Assembly (NCBI GenBank): GCA_018417955.1
Contig: JACTVC010000006.1
Coordinates: 1,488,001 to 1,552,000 of the forward strand
DNA length: 64,000 bases
From: Laccaria trichodermophora
Taxonomy: Eukaryota > Basidiomycota > Agaricomycetes > Agaricales > Hydnangiaceae
Direction: 5' to 3'
Under the pieces are notes generated by a model. The model was given only the letters and a program-made list of their open reading frames with translations. It was not told the DNA's origin and did not search any database. Shown here piece after piece: positions 23,701 to 35,100 of the stretch. Each line of letters begins with the position of its first letter. Positions within the stretch are counted from its first letter, which is position 1. The position numbers and the translations under genes were made by a program.

Positions 23701-25029
23701 TACTGGTCGTCTACATGAAAACAAGAGCGAAAGAGAGAAAGAAAGGTAACAATAGACAAAGGAATGACCCAAAGTAGTACTTAGCGTGATAACAACTCTA
23801 AAAGCTTAAAGACGGTGGCGTGAGTTCTTCAACACACTTGGAGAAAAGTGGCGTGGATTTTCGACGCGCTTGACGCGATTCGATTGTCGAGGCCGGCAGG
23901 TTGTATGCGTCGTATAAAACTTCTTGAGAGCAAGAACACAGTTTCGAAGTCTCAAAGGACGTAGAAATCGTATGGTTCGAGAGGAAGGAGGGAGTGTTGA
24001 AAGTAAAATTCTTGAATACTTCGAAAATCTTAAGGAACTTGTTGTGAGAGGGGAAAAGAAAGGTACTCCATTCGTGAGGTGGGAGGACACCTTATATACA
24101 AATGGAAAATCACAAGGCAGTCGCACGTACTCATGTGCCGCCTGTCCAAAAAGAAGTCTAAAAAAAGAACACAAACGAATGAAAATAACTTGACGCTTCT
24201 TTTCAGATCCCTCTGCCTAATCCTTGAGCTGGGAATTACTCGGGGAGTTTTCAGACACTGGGAGAGGCCTATTTACGTACGTGCTGCCGCCCTCAGTGTG
24301 GGCGTCCCAGTTATCGTCAACTTGACCCTACTGTCCAGCCTCCAGACAAAGCTTTAGTCTCCTCAGAAATTGTCGTAAATAATGAACAACAAATAAAAGA
24401 AAAAGAAACAAAATAAAGCGTATGTCGAACAAGCCACTGAACCAAAATCCTTCAAAATGAACGCTTGAAAGAAATCGTTTGAAGGACTTTGGGTGCACCT
24501 AGAAATAAAAATAAAACTTTCGTGGTTTAATAAAATTTAAAAAGCGCAACAAAATTCAAAACACATAAAAAACAACAAACAAACAGAAGTGCCATGAATA
24601 AACCATTCAGCACTTCCACACCTCTAGCCAAACAAAATCAGTTTTGCCAACTACCACCTCAAATACTTGTGGCTGACAAAAGTAACTGAACAACACATGA
24701 CAACAACACATTGTGTTGTGGTGGTTTGAATGCTTTCCTAGTCACCAACTCAGATTCTGATTAGATATTTCTGTTTGTAATATACACACAAATGCACTGT
24801 ATGATTCCATAGCATAGTTCATGTGGAACATGTATTTTTTGGAATGCCAAAGATCACATGGTGTTTGGTCACTTTCATCAGCCACAAGTACTATATACCT
24901 CATGTGCTCTCGAAACCTGGCTTGGATCTCAAGTCTGAAGAAGACTATGAAGGGCTTGTGGATTGTTCTCGCAATATCAAGCCAAACTCACCAACAATCA
25001 ATGTCAACCTCTGACTGGTAACTGGAGGA
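20775..25029. other. Repeat-rich, gene-poor stretch
   Basis: No supported gene was found. A possible first exon (ATG 21081, reading MSSTYKSIEILTSDMDLDD) leads to a possible donor after about 58 codons but has no recognisable continuation. Other items are a 12-bp perfect inverted repeat (TGTCACATGACT at 21827-21838 against 21862-21873), two copies of a hairpin ACACATCAAA.ACTGATGTGT near 22446 and 22801, and a TATA-like GAGTATATAAGG near 22976. A 63-codon coding-like frame lies at 24823-25014. These look like decayed transposon parts, but I could not define boundaries. Confidence 0.4.
23502..23526. repeat. (GT)n microsatellite
   Basis: About 12 uninterrupted GT units. Confidence 0.95.
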
Positions 25030-25170
25030 TCCACAAGGGGCAAATGGCTTTTGTTGCTGGGTAAAGAGGTGATAAACAGTAAATAACTATGTTAAATTTT
25101 GTATTCCACATTTGTTGAAAAAATGTTCAGTTAAATAAAATTCAAATTTTCTTGCTCATTATCTTTGCAG
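25030..25170. repeat. Left arm of a large inverted repeat
   Basis: The block around GTAAAGAGGTGATAAACAGT and AATAACTATGTTAAAT recurs inverted at about 27505-27645 with some mismatches. The arms are about 2.3 kb apart and enclose the 146-bp repeats, the hAT element and a hairpin element. They may be long terminal inverted repeats of an older composite element. Confidence 0.6.
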
Positions 25171-25268
25171 GAATGGTTGATAAAAAGAAAATGTTGTTGC
25201 CAGAGTAGGAAGATAAAGATCAACCCTGTTTGCAACAAAGATGAGGTGACAAGTTAATGTCATTGATG

Positions 25269-25414
25269 TAAGAGGGCCAGAGAACCAACACATAGCTGTT
25301 ACACCAAAAGGCAGATAACTGAACAATTAATTGTTCAGCCATTTGGCTCTATATATGGTGTTGGGTCCTGATCCCCTAAGTTGCGGCACAGTAAGTAAGC
25401 CAACCAGGATTACA
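25269..25414. repeat. 146-bp dispersed repeat, copy 1
   Basis: Nearly identical to 27141-27286 in the same orientation and length. It contains the perfect 20-bp palindrome CTGAACAATTAATTGTTCAG followed by GCCATTTGGCTCTATATATGG. The last 7 bases overlap the 8-bp target duplication of the hAT element that inserted here. Confidence 0.9.
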
Positions 25415-25415
25415 C

Positions 25416-26939
25416 AGGACCCCTGACATATGGCTCAAAGGTCGGATCCCAAAAATGTCAAATTTTCGATTTTCTGTCTGCACCCATTTTCCAAAAATCT
25501 GTCCGGATCGGCTCCGGCCTGCCCAAATTTTCCAATTTTTGTCCGGACTAGTGGATCCAGCCTCGAGAACCCTCAATTTTCGTTCAAACAGCGTTTTTTT
25601 CGTGTTTTGGTTGCTTCTGACATTGTAAGGAAGTCTTCAAAGAGTGGCTGTGAAGAAAAGGGTTGGTTGGTGTGTTGCGGCTGAACCACTTGGTATGCTT
25701 CATCGCAAGAAGCTCCCCAGAGATTTTTGGAAGGTTGGTGGTGAGAAATTGCAGGACTAGAATGTCAGGCTTTGAGAGGTATTTCTTGTATTGTTCTGGC
25801 ACCATCAATACCCTTTCCTTCGTGTCTTCAATATAGCTTGGAGCATCCTTTGGGTACTGTTTGCCAATGCCAATCCACTCCGATTCTCGAAACGGCCAGG
25901 GGTCCAGCTCGTTGACATCACTAGTCATTCTGTGTATTCAAGTTTAGCTTTGAGAACTGGAAAGATAGAAAAGTTTGTAAATGAAGGGGGGAAAATAGAA
26001 GGGGCCAGGGCCAATGGTCCCATTTCTTGTGTGCTCAGGGGGAACAAAATTGTATTCCAAAAATGATGAATACTATCAGTGACCAGGAGTTTGAAATGAT
26101 TTGACCTTTGGCTGAATTATGCCACAACCGCTACACTCTGGGCCTCGAAATTTTGTGTGGTGGTGAATGTGTATCTCATGAACATGAATATATTTTTAGT
26201 TTTTTTATTGAACAGTGGTGGAAGCTGATGGAGGCTTACCGGTCGTCAAAGTTGATTGTTTCAGGAGATTGAAATGGCCGTCACATCCAAGTCACATCCA
26301 ACTGTCAGAATTTTGATAGGTGATGGCTCAAAATCACACAGCCCAAAATCACATCTGTCACGCTCAGCAGACAAAGAATCGAAATTCATTGGATTATAAG
26401 TGTAGTTCTTCACCTTTCTGCTTGATTTTTTGTATTTGAAGTCGAGTCATTTACTAGTACATGCTTGTAAATTTTTAGATAGCCTAATGCAAAGGATCGG
26501 ATTAGATCTTGAAAATCATTTGCATACACCACGGTTTTGATGCGCTGAAAACCACCTTTTAAAATCCTGAGCTCGTCAGACTCGGTTGTTGCACAAAAAA
26601 GGTTGATATTCATATTTGTAAGAGTCATAATTAGTCCAGAAAAAAATATCAGAAAGCCTGTGTCAAAATTAAGAGAGGAAATCAGGGATTTCAAACTCCT
26701 GAAGCATATCAAACTCCTGGTCACTGATAGTAAACACAGTTCCCCTTGGATATATGTCTATGTATGTCCGTTCCTGGTACCCGGCCAGTCGGCATCGTGA
26801 CATTGGTGTCCACACCATGGATGTGACCTCGCGGCGCCAACACAAATTTTCTGTCCGTTTTGCGTCTGGCCTATGGCCGGATTTTCAAAATTTCTGTCCG
26901 TTTGGGGACACGACCTCTGAGCCATATGTCAGGGGTCCT
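25416..26939. mobile_element. hAT-type DNA transposon, non-autonomous, 1524 bp
   Basis: The ends are inverted repeats: AGGACCCCTGACATATGG on the left, with its reverse complement closing the right end, and similarity continuing for about 35 bp. An exact 8-bp direct repeat, GATTACAC, flanks it at 25408-25415 and 26940-26947. This is diagnostic for hAT-type insertion. Subterminal segments share the GTCCGGA- and TTTTCTGTC-type words in inverted orientation. Internal frames (25584-25928 - and 26410-26724 -) are short and unlike a transposase, so it was presumably mobilised in trans. It interrupts an older repeat copy, so it is the youngest layer here. Confidence 0.9.
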
Positions 26940-26947
26940 GATTACAC

Positions 26948-27140
26948 CCTCCCCCACTCTAGAACTTAAATCCCCACCATAAGGGTTTCTAGATCAGGAA
27001 GTATATGCCACCCCAGGGAATTGCACCCTGCCCACTTGCATTCACTAGAGTTAGCAATCCAATCTGCTGGCAATGTAATTTTGCCATCTGCTAGGATTGA
27101 ACCACCAACCTGCTGCAAGCAGTTAATTGTTCAGTTAATA
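26948..27140 (-). repeat. Continuation of the interrupted repeat; possible SINE body
   Basis: Read on the minus strand it contains GGTGGTTCAATCCTAGCAG, which fits a polymerase III B box (GGTTCAATCC). About 75 bp upstream, inside copy 2 of the 146-bp repeat, the minus strand reads TTGGTGTAACGGCTATG, which resembles a tRNA A box. The hAT insertion separates this stretch from copy 1. Confidence 0.4.
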
Positions 27141-27286
27141 TAAGAGGGTCAGAGAACCAACACATAGCCGTTACACCAAAAGGCAGATAACTGAACAATT
27201 AATTGTTCAGCCATTTGGCTCTATATATGGTGTTGGGTCCTGATCCCCTAAGTTGCGGCACAGTAAGTAAGCTGACCAGGATTACA
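27141..27286. repeat. 146-bp dispersed repeat, copy 2
   Basis: Same length and orientation as 25269-25414 with only a few differences, including the same 20-bp palindrome. Both copies end in a GATTACA-type sequence. Confidence 0.9.
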
Positions 27287-27291
27287 ATTGA

Positions 27292-27435
27292 AAGCCCATT
27301 CCTGACATGAGGAATTGGAACAAAGAATTTAACTAATTGCCAGGGAATTAGACATTCCTACATGGGCCAGATCACCTTGTTGCTTGGCAAATATGTAAAT
27401 TCTTTGTTCCTGTTCCTGCATGTCAGAACAGGCTT
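27292..27435. mobile_element. Hairpin (foldback) element
   Basis: The left half, AAAGCCCATTCCTGACATG to GGAACAAAGAATTTAAC, is mirrored by GTAAATTCTTTGTTCCTG to CATGTCAGAACAGGCTTT. The imperfect arms are about 60 bp with a short loop. No ORF is present, and target duplications were not found with confidence. Confidence 0.6.
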
Positions 27436-27504
27436 TAAATGACATTAAATAGTTGTCTCATCATTTTTGTTGTGGCATGACAGTGTATTTTTATCACTCA
27501 TTTC

Positions 27505-27645
27505 TGCAAAATTATTAGCAAGAAAAATTTGATTTTATTGACTGATCATTTTTGCTGCAAATGAGGAATAAATGATTTAACATAGTTATTTACTGTTTAC
27601 TGCCTCTTTACCTTGTGATGAAAGATGTTTGTCCCTTGTGATCAG
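27505..27645. repeat. Right arm of the large inverted repeat
   Basis: Inverted partner of 25030-25170. The shared core is AACATAGTTATTTACTGTTT followed by CCTCTTTACC. Confidence 0.6.
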
Positions 27646-28025
27646 GCAGGGACAATGACAAGGAGAACAAAGAGGAGACAAGTAGTGCAAAAACAAAGAA
27701 GGTGTGTGTCGCTTCACTCCCCATCATTGCTACAGCTGACTCTCAGTATCAGAAGGCACGTATTGACCCAGAAGCACTTCCTGGAAACCTCACCAAGAAC
27801 AAAAACATCCAACTTCTTAAAGAGCAGCAGAAGTGCAAACAACGCCAGGACTCCTGTGTTGGAGTCTACTGCTACCTGGACCCAAAACTGATGTTCATCT
27901 CCCACTCAATCATAAACGACTTGATTGTTGGGCTGCCACAATGGTGCATGACCTCTTTCTATCATACTCATGAATACTTATCTTTTCTTGCCTCCAGCTC
28001 AAAGGCGAAGAATCAGCAACATTGA
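27646..28025 (+). other. Coding-like frame, unrecognised
   Basis: From about 27646 one plus frame is open to 28025 (GRDNDKENKEETSSAKTKK, then DPEALPGNLTKNKNIQLLKE). It starts at the edge of the inverted-repeat arm and has no ATG near its beginning. It could be an exon of a transposon-borne gene or a remnant. I do not recognise the protein. Confidence 0.3.
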
Positions 28026-28611
28026 CCAAGCCACTGAACCACAAGCTCTTTGACATGACGAGGCCATTGCTCTCCTCTGTCCTTTAACATTGTCTTGACA
28101 CCCAGAACCAGAAGAGCACTCCAGTTGCACAATAGATGACTCTGACCAACAGAGGCCAATGTAATGACAGCAATCACCAGATTTCAATGTATCTGAGTAG
28201 AATAGCCAATGATAACCAATGGAAGTGAATGGAATTTGATAACATCCAATGGGAGTCAACAGGTTTCCCATAATACATGGTCATGTGATTACTGGTTGTA
28301 TGTCTTGATTGACTCATTAAGAAATGTTCTACATGTCAATTACCTTAGTAACTTTTGAAACATAGTTTTAACTACTATTTCTATGCAAATAAATTGGTTT
28401 CACCCTTTTACTTGCATTGGTGTGGGAGAACAAAGCTTTCCGGCACAGGTGTGTATTTTCCTCACTGTTTTCAAAAGTAATCTCACCTGTTAAAGTTGCC
28501 AACAACACATGAATATGAGGGTGATGAGAAGAATCATAATAGTGGGATTTACTGTTCTTATATATACCCTAGATATGATCCATATTGTGATGATAGTAAG
28601 TACCCTAACAA
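28026..28611. other. Intergenic repeat-rich sequence
   Basis: No gene is visible. There are short A/T-rich words and TCAATGGGAG-like phrases without clear repeat boundaries. Confidence 0.4.
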
Positions 28612-28953
28612 CTACTCTTGCTCCAAAGGCTCCTCAGGAAGCTCCTGCCCTTTTTTTTGCACCTTTTCTTCCATAGCTTCCTTGTAAACCATCATCAGAG
28701 AGTAAACAAAAAAATTGTCATTTAACGCTGACATCTGCATCAGCTGGGCCTCAAATCCATCAAGCCATGAGTTCAGTTGTTCTGCAGTTTCAGTATTGAA
28801 CACCTGAGTAGTGTGTGCCTGACCATTCATATCAATTTCTGTGATAACGAGGTCAGGTTGAGAGCCATTAGCCACACTCAGAGTTGGCCAATTATTTTGA
28901 TTGTCCAATCCTGATCCTGATGCTGGGCCTTGTAAGCAGTCCCTGGGATGCAC
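28612..28953 (-). other. Coding-like frame, unrecognised, partly duplicated
   Basis: This is a 113-codon frame with acidic, helical composition (AEQLNSWLDGFEAQLMQM, EAMEEKVQKKGQELPEE). The stretch encoding DNQNNWPTLSVANG lies in an inverted-repeat arm and recurs on the plus strand near 29710-29750 as DNQNNQPTLSVA. Two pieces of the same former gene therefore face each other. I cannot assign a family. Confidence 0.35.
28866..28930. repeat. Outer inverted-repeat arm, left
   Basis: The sequence from CATTAGCCACACTCAGAG to GATGCTGGGCCT is repeated inverted at about 29687-29750. Confidence 0.75.
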
Positions 28954-29062
28954 AAAGGACCACCTAAGCCAAAAGGCAGAATAACTGAGAAGTTATATTC
29001 TCAGCCAGTGCATCCTATATATGATACAGTATGGGAACTGTAGTAATCATGCCATGATTACA
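28931..29062. repeat. Diverged member of the 146-bp repeat family
   Basis: It shares the order CCAAAAGGCAGA, TAACTGA, a small hairpin, TCAGCCA and TATATATG, then a terminal GATTACA. The palindrome is altered (CTGAGAA...TTCTCAG), but its stem is conserved. It sits between an outer repeat arm and the 28-bp TIR element. Confidence 0.6.
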
Positions 29063-29690
29063 GGCCTTTAGCTAAGAAAATATTCAGACTCTGAATGATT
29101 GCCTCTCACACTGGATGCAAGCCACATTAACTTGGACCAAATTATTGTAAAGAAATTGTAAAGAAATTTCAAATAATTTTACAGTAACAATGTCTGAAAA
29201 ATTGTAAAATTATTGTAATTTTTCCTTATATAATACTGTTGTTTGTTAAAGAAAAGTCACAACAACTTTACTATCTTTCAGACATTGTTACAGTAAAATT
29301 ATTTGAAATTTCTTTACAATTTCTTTACAATAATTTGCTTCAAGTTAATGTGGCTTGCATCCAGTGTCATGCAACATCATCACCACCCAAACCTTTCCAC
29401 ACAGTCCTCAATGTCATCCTGAGGTCTCTTGTCATTGTTGAATACAGCAAGCTCACATATAGTGCACCTCTACTGCCTAAATTTCCCTTTCTTTTTCTTG
29501 TCTACTTCAAAATATCAGAAATAGTACTATTACAGAATTTAGTGTATCAAATGATTTGTATGCAAAAATGTTTTTAATATGTGAGCTTGTTGTGCTCAAC
29601 AGTGGAGGGCACTGTCCATCAATGCATGACAGTGTGGAAGATTTTGATGTGCAATCATCTGGAGTCTGAATATTTTCTTAGCTAAAGGCC
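29063..29690. mobile_element. Element with perfect 28-bp terminal inverted repeats
   Basis: GGCCTTTAGCTAAGAAAATA is the start of a 28-bp repeat at 29063-29090. It is matched perfectly and inverted at 29663-29690. Its interior contains a nested hairpin element. No transposase frame is present. The larger outer inverted arms enclose it and the adjacent 132-bp repeat. Confidence 0.75.
29109..29366. mobile_element. CACTA-like hairpin MITE, 258 bp
   Basis: Near-perfect arms of about 90 bp begin CACTGGATGCAAGCCACA and end with its complement, with a loop of about 75 bp. TCA flanks it directly on both sides (29106-29108 and 29367-29369). A CACT-type terminus with a 3-bp duplication fits the CACTA (CMC/EnSpm) superfamily. 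It is nested inside the 28-bp TIR element. Confidence 0.7.
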
Positions 29691-29750
29691 CAGCATCAGC
29701 ATCAGCATCAGACAATCAAAATAATCAGCCAACTCTGAGTGTGGCTATTA
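29687..29750. repeat. Outer inverted-repeat arm, right
   Basis: Inverted partner of 28866-28930. Confidence 0.75.
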
Positions 29751-29954
29751 GCTGGAGCTGGCCTACACCAAAGTCAACACAAAGCATCCATTGTGTGATG
29801 ACTGATGTAGTGCCATGCATCAACACTGATTTTTGTTGACTTCAGCCATAGATCCTCTGGGTTTTGAGTGACAATATGTCAGAGAAGGTCACATGTATCA
29901 TCACATGCAAGGAAGCTAGGCCTGAAATCTGGATGGGATGACCAACCTATCAAT

Positions 29955-30804
29955 AGGGACTGTCAAAGTTGAGCTGCACCTCCGCAGATTTGAGCTGCAG
30001 TGTGATACAGGATTGGAAGGGAATGCCCAGAGGCCATAGTCAAACAATGGTATATAGCTAGATTTGGATATCTTACATAATTAATTGATCTTTTGTCTTG
30101 AACCACCATCTTGTCAGCTGTGTTGCCTTCCTCTTGCACTACATGTAGTGCTTTGTATATCTGTACTTCCTACAGTATGCATAATCATGTTGGGCCAGCT
30201 GAGTATCTTGTAACTGCTCATTGCTCACTTATGGGTGTTGATCCCAGATCCACCCATTCTTACCTCTTCCTTCCCTCTTGGCTTCAGCTATGCGAGAAGT
30301 TCAGAGTGAACACTTCACATGCACTGCATCTTTGTCATTGGTCAGGCAGAGCCATCAGATTATATATCATAGATTTGAGTGTCCACTTAGGGCCTATTTG
30401 GAGACCAAATGCCAAACATTGAAGCTTCATCATCATTGTTTGCTACTTGCTGTTTCCAATGATGAGCTCAATTAAATCTTTTATTTGTGGCTCTAATTCA
30501 GTGGATTCTTCAATAACTTCTAGCTAGAACTAAATTATACTGTTTCCTTGAATTTATTCAATGCTAAAAGCTATATAATTGCTGGGGCCAACAATGCCAA
30601 ATGACACCAAAAGTGTTTTGGCAACATGTTGTATGACATGGCAGAGGACTGGAGAATTCCAGAGTACATGACACCCTCAGGATAACCTGGTTGCCAAATA
30701 GGCCCTAAGTGGACACTCAAATCATCTGATGGCTCTGCCTGACTGATGACAAAGATGCAGCTGCAGCTCAAATCTGTGGAGGTGCAGCTACTTTGATGGT
30801 CCCT
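29955..30804. mobile_element. Inverted-repeat element, about 850 bp
   Basis: The left end AGGGACTGTCAAAGTTGAGC through GCAGATTTGAGCTGCAG (29955-30000) is mirrored at 30761-30804. A second inner inverted pair of about 75 bp (around 30326-30405 and 30685-30757, core GAGTGTCCACTTAGGGCC) is separated by about 280 bp. One inner arm carries an extra 11 bp. No coding frame or matching target duplication was found. Confidence 0.6.
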
Positions 30805-32133
30805 AATGGTTGCAATGACTTGAAAGCAAATTGGGGAGAACACTATAAGGCTATGGAAGGGTATATAATCAACACAATCTGCTATAATCATTACAATTCA
30901 ATGCCTGCCTTGTGGACTTCATGGCAGTATATAAAGAACTAAATATTGTACAAACCTTAACTTGATTGTGGAAATTGGCAATGATTGTGTAGTTTACAAG
31001 CCATATATTACTTTGTAAAGAACCAAAAATTGGCAAGGTCAACCATTGGTGGGCATGCATTCAAATTATTACATTGGGTGGTCATTGCAAGGGTGGTGGT
31101 TAACTAACTGGAAGAATGGCAGCTAATGGGCTTGCTGTAACTATGTAAATAAATTGTTTTGTGTTCCAGGGGGTCCAATCTCAAGGTCTCAGGGTCTCAT
31201 CTCACTTAATCTCAGGTCAGTTCCATTAGACAATGTTAGTTCACACATACAATAGACTTGAAGCCATCAGATGCTGCCACTGGATGTGGACTTAAGAAAG
31301 AAAGAAAAAGTCTTTGTTGCAAGTTCCCAAAGCCTTTCATACTCATACCATACAACAAAAACCATTGTAATTGTTCTACATACTAGGTATCTCATGCCCA
31401 ATGTACTACAACCCTGCTGTATGATATATATTGCCTTGCAAACCATTCCATGGCTATGTAAATGAAGACAAACATGGCACTTGTTGCAAGGGCAAACCAG
31501 AGTTTCCACGATTTGCTGATGGAGGTGATCTTTCTGACATATAGCACTTGCCCCATCCAATGAGAACACCACAAGCCCATTGTACCATTTGAAGGCCATA
31601 CACAGACTGAGCTCAAAAGGTATGAACAACCTCATTTCCTGGTGTATCTTGTAGCATTGGCAACTGTTGTTGAACCTGCAAGGCTGGGCTGGCATTTTGT
31701 GTACCACCACCTCCCTGAGCTTCATGCTGCTGCCTAATAACTCTTTGAACTGTCATGTGATGTTCCCTGCAAACACTGCTCAGTATAAACAGGATGGTCA
31801 CTGTAATACTACATAATCTTAGTCATCATGCACCTGTTATATCAAAAGATTAAGTAGAGTTGAAACACAATTGGCCACAATTAACAGTGACCACTTCTTT
31901 TATGCACATTTTAGTGTGGTTGTGGATAATTTGCACAACTTGTTTAATTGTATCTATTGTGCTTAACCCAGTGATCTGACTTTTACAACAGTGCCCAGAA
32001 ACCTCTGAAGTCTTTACTACAAAAGTAAGTCCAACATTAGTATCCACCAAATTGATCTGAGCTCTCTTGAGTATAAAATTATCTACACATTTTGGAGAGC
32101 TATGATATCAACACAGGACATTTACTACTGTAT
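30805..32133. other. Gene-poor stretch downstream of the NLR
   Basis: The longest frame (31267-31725, -) has no recognisable features. There is no further inverted repeat of note. Confidence 0.45.
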
Positions 32134-35100
32134 TTAGGTGGGTGTGTAACAGCCAGCCCAATCACAACCTATCCTACAATTTTGGAAGTTGATGGTGGCA
32201 AACCCTCTGTGGGAGATTACAATGATGCCGTATGGATAAGCCTCTTCTGGCACCCACATGAGTCGATATCCACCAAGTACAGAATAAATCCAGGGTTTGG
32301 GAACAGTGGTCCAAGCAGGGTAAGCACAATGGACAATGGACAATCGTGCAGATTCATCATCTGAAATGATACAGGTGTTATCAGCAGAAGAGGTGATGGA
32401 ATTTAGTGAATGTGTATAAATATTTGGCACCTTGGCCTGACCCCCAGTTGATGCATCCCACACCCGCACAGAGCTGTCTTCTGAGCCAGAGACAATGCGG
32501 GTGCCATCAGTGGAAAAGGCAACAGACCAGACAGTTTTCATGTGGCCATTAAGCACCTTCAGCATAGCTCCAGTTGATGCATCCCATACCCGCACAGAAT
32601 TGTCAAATGAGCCAGAGACAATGTGGATGCCATCAGTAGAGAAGGCAACACATGAGACAGTCTTCATGTGGCCATTGAGGATGTTCAGCTGAACCCCAGT
32701 TGATGCATCCCACACCTGCACAGTATTGTCAGATGAGCCAGAGGCAATGCAGGTGCCATCAGTGGAGAAGGCAACGGACCAGACAGATTCTGTGTGACCA
32801 TTAAGCACATTCAGTTCAGCCCTAGTTGATGTATCCCACACCTGCACAGAACTGTCTCTTGAGCCAGAGACCATGCAGGTGCTGTCAGTTGAGAAGGCAA
32901 CAGACTGGATGGGTTTGATGCAACCATTGAGCACATTCAACTCAACCCCAGTTGATGCATCCCACACCTGCACAAAATTGTCTTTTGAACCAGACATAAT
33001 GTGTGTGCCATCAGTGGAGAATGTAACAGACCAGATGGGTTTCATGTGGCCATTGAGCACATTCAGCTCAGCCCCAGTTAATGCATCCCACACCCGAACA
33101 GAGTTGTCAGATGAGCCAGAGACAATGCGGGTGCCATCAGTGGAGAAGGCGACAGACCACACAGGTTTCATATGGCCATTGAGCACATTCAACTCAGCCC
33201 CTGTTGACACATCCCACACCCGCACAGAATTGTCTGTTGAGCCAGAGACAATGCGAGTACCATCAGCAGAGAAGGTGACAGACCAAATGCTATCTGTGTG
33301 GCCATTGAGCATTTTCAGCTCAGCCCCAGTCAATGCATCCCACACCCGCACAGAATTGTCTTTTGAGCCAGAGACGATGTAGGTGCCATCAGTGGAGAAT
33401 GTAACAGATAAGACAGCTTTCAGGTGGCCATTGAGCACATTCAGCTCAGCCCCAGTTGACACATCCCACACCCTCACAGAATTATCATCTGAGCCAGAGA
33501 CAATGTAGGTGCCATCAGTGGAAAAAGCGACAGACCTAACAGTTTTCATGTGGCCATTGAGCACCCTCAGCTCAGCCCCAGCCAATGCATCCCACACCCG
33601 CACAGAATTGTCAGATGAGCCAGAGATAATGTGGGTGCCATCAGTGGAGAAGGCAACAGACCTTACAGTTTTCGTGTGTCCTTTGAGCATATTCAGCTTG
33701 GCCCCACTCAATGCATCCCACACCTGCACAGAATTGTTAGATAAGCCAGAGATGATGCGGGTGCTGTCAGGGGAGAAAGCAATAGACAAGATGGTTGCCA
33801 TATGGCTATTGAGGTCATTCTGCTTAGCCCCAGTTGATGCATCCCACACCTGTACAGAACCATCAGATGAGCCAGAGACAATGCGGGTGCCATCAGTGGA
33901 GCATGCAACAGACAAGACAGTTTTCATGTGGCCATGGAGGACATTCAGCTCAGCCCCAGTTGACACATCCCACACTCGCACAGAATTGTCTTTTGAGCCA
34001 GAGATGATGTGGGTCCCATTGGCAGAGAAGGCAACAGACCAGACAGTTTTCATGTGACCATTGAGCACATTCAGCTCAGCCCCAGTCATTGCATCCCACA
34101 CCCGCACAGATTTGTCTCTTGAACCAGAGACGATGTGGGTACCATCAGTAGAGAAGGCAACAGACCTGACAGCTTTCATGTGTCCATTGAGCACCTTCAG
34201 CTCAGCCCTAGTTGATGCATTCCACACCCGCACAGAATTGTCAGATGAGCCAGAAATGATGCGGGTGCCATCAGTGGAGACAGACACAGACCAAACAATA
34301 TCCATGTGGCCCTCAAGCACCTTTAGCTCAGCCCCTGTTGACACATCCCACACCCGCACAGAATTGTCTTCTGAGCCAGAGACAATGTGGGCACTGTCAG
34401 CAGAGAAGGCAACAGACCTGACAGCTTTCATGTGGCCATTGAGCACATTCAACTCAGCCCCAGTTGATGCATCCCATACACGCACAGAATTATCAGATGA
34501 GCCAGAGACAATGTGGGTGTCATCAGTGGAGAAGGCAACAGACCAGACAGGTTCCTTGTGGCCATTGAGCACATTCAGCTCAGCCCCTGTTGATGCATCC
34601 CAGACCCGCACAGAATTGTCAGATGAGCCAGAGACAATGCAGGTGCCATTGGTGGAAAATGCAACAGACCAGACAGTTTTTAAGTGACCATTGAGCACAT
34701 TCAACTCAGCCCCAGTTATTGCATCCCACACCCGCACAGAGTTGTCTCTTGAGCCAGAGACAATGTGGGTGCCATCAGTAGAGAAAGCAACAGATAAGAT
34801 GGCCTTCATGTGACCATAGAGCACATTCAGCTCAGCCCCAGTCAATACATTCCACACTCGCACAGAATTGTCATCTGAGCCAGAGACAATGCGGGTTCCA
34901 TCAGTGGAGAAGGTGACAGACCTGACAGTTCTCCTGTGGCCATTGAGCACCTTCAACTCAGCCCCAGTCGATGCATCCCACACCCGCACAGAATGGTCAG
35001 ATGAGCCAGAGACAATGTGGGTGCCATCAGTGGAGAAGGCGACAGAGTAAATGGATGCATCCATTTGTATTACTATCAGTGGCACATCACTAGCCTTCCT

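Noticed and set aside
30111..30475. Plus-strand ORF of about 100 codons
   Set aside because: It lies within an inverted-repeat element and includes one of its arms; no protein family resemblance.
31267..31725. 152-codon minus-strand ORF as a gene
   Set aside because: Cys/His-rich by composition but with no ordered zinc-binding spacing, no intron partners and no recognised motif.
32495..35050. Plus-strand ORFs across the WD40 exon
   Set aside because: Several long frames with repeated SHTRTELSDEPETM-like units are mirror images of the tandem minus-strand WD40 repeats, not genes.
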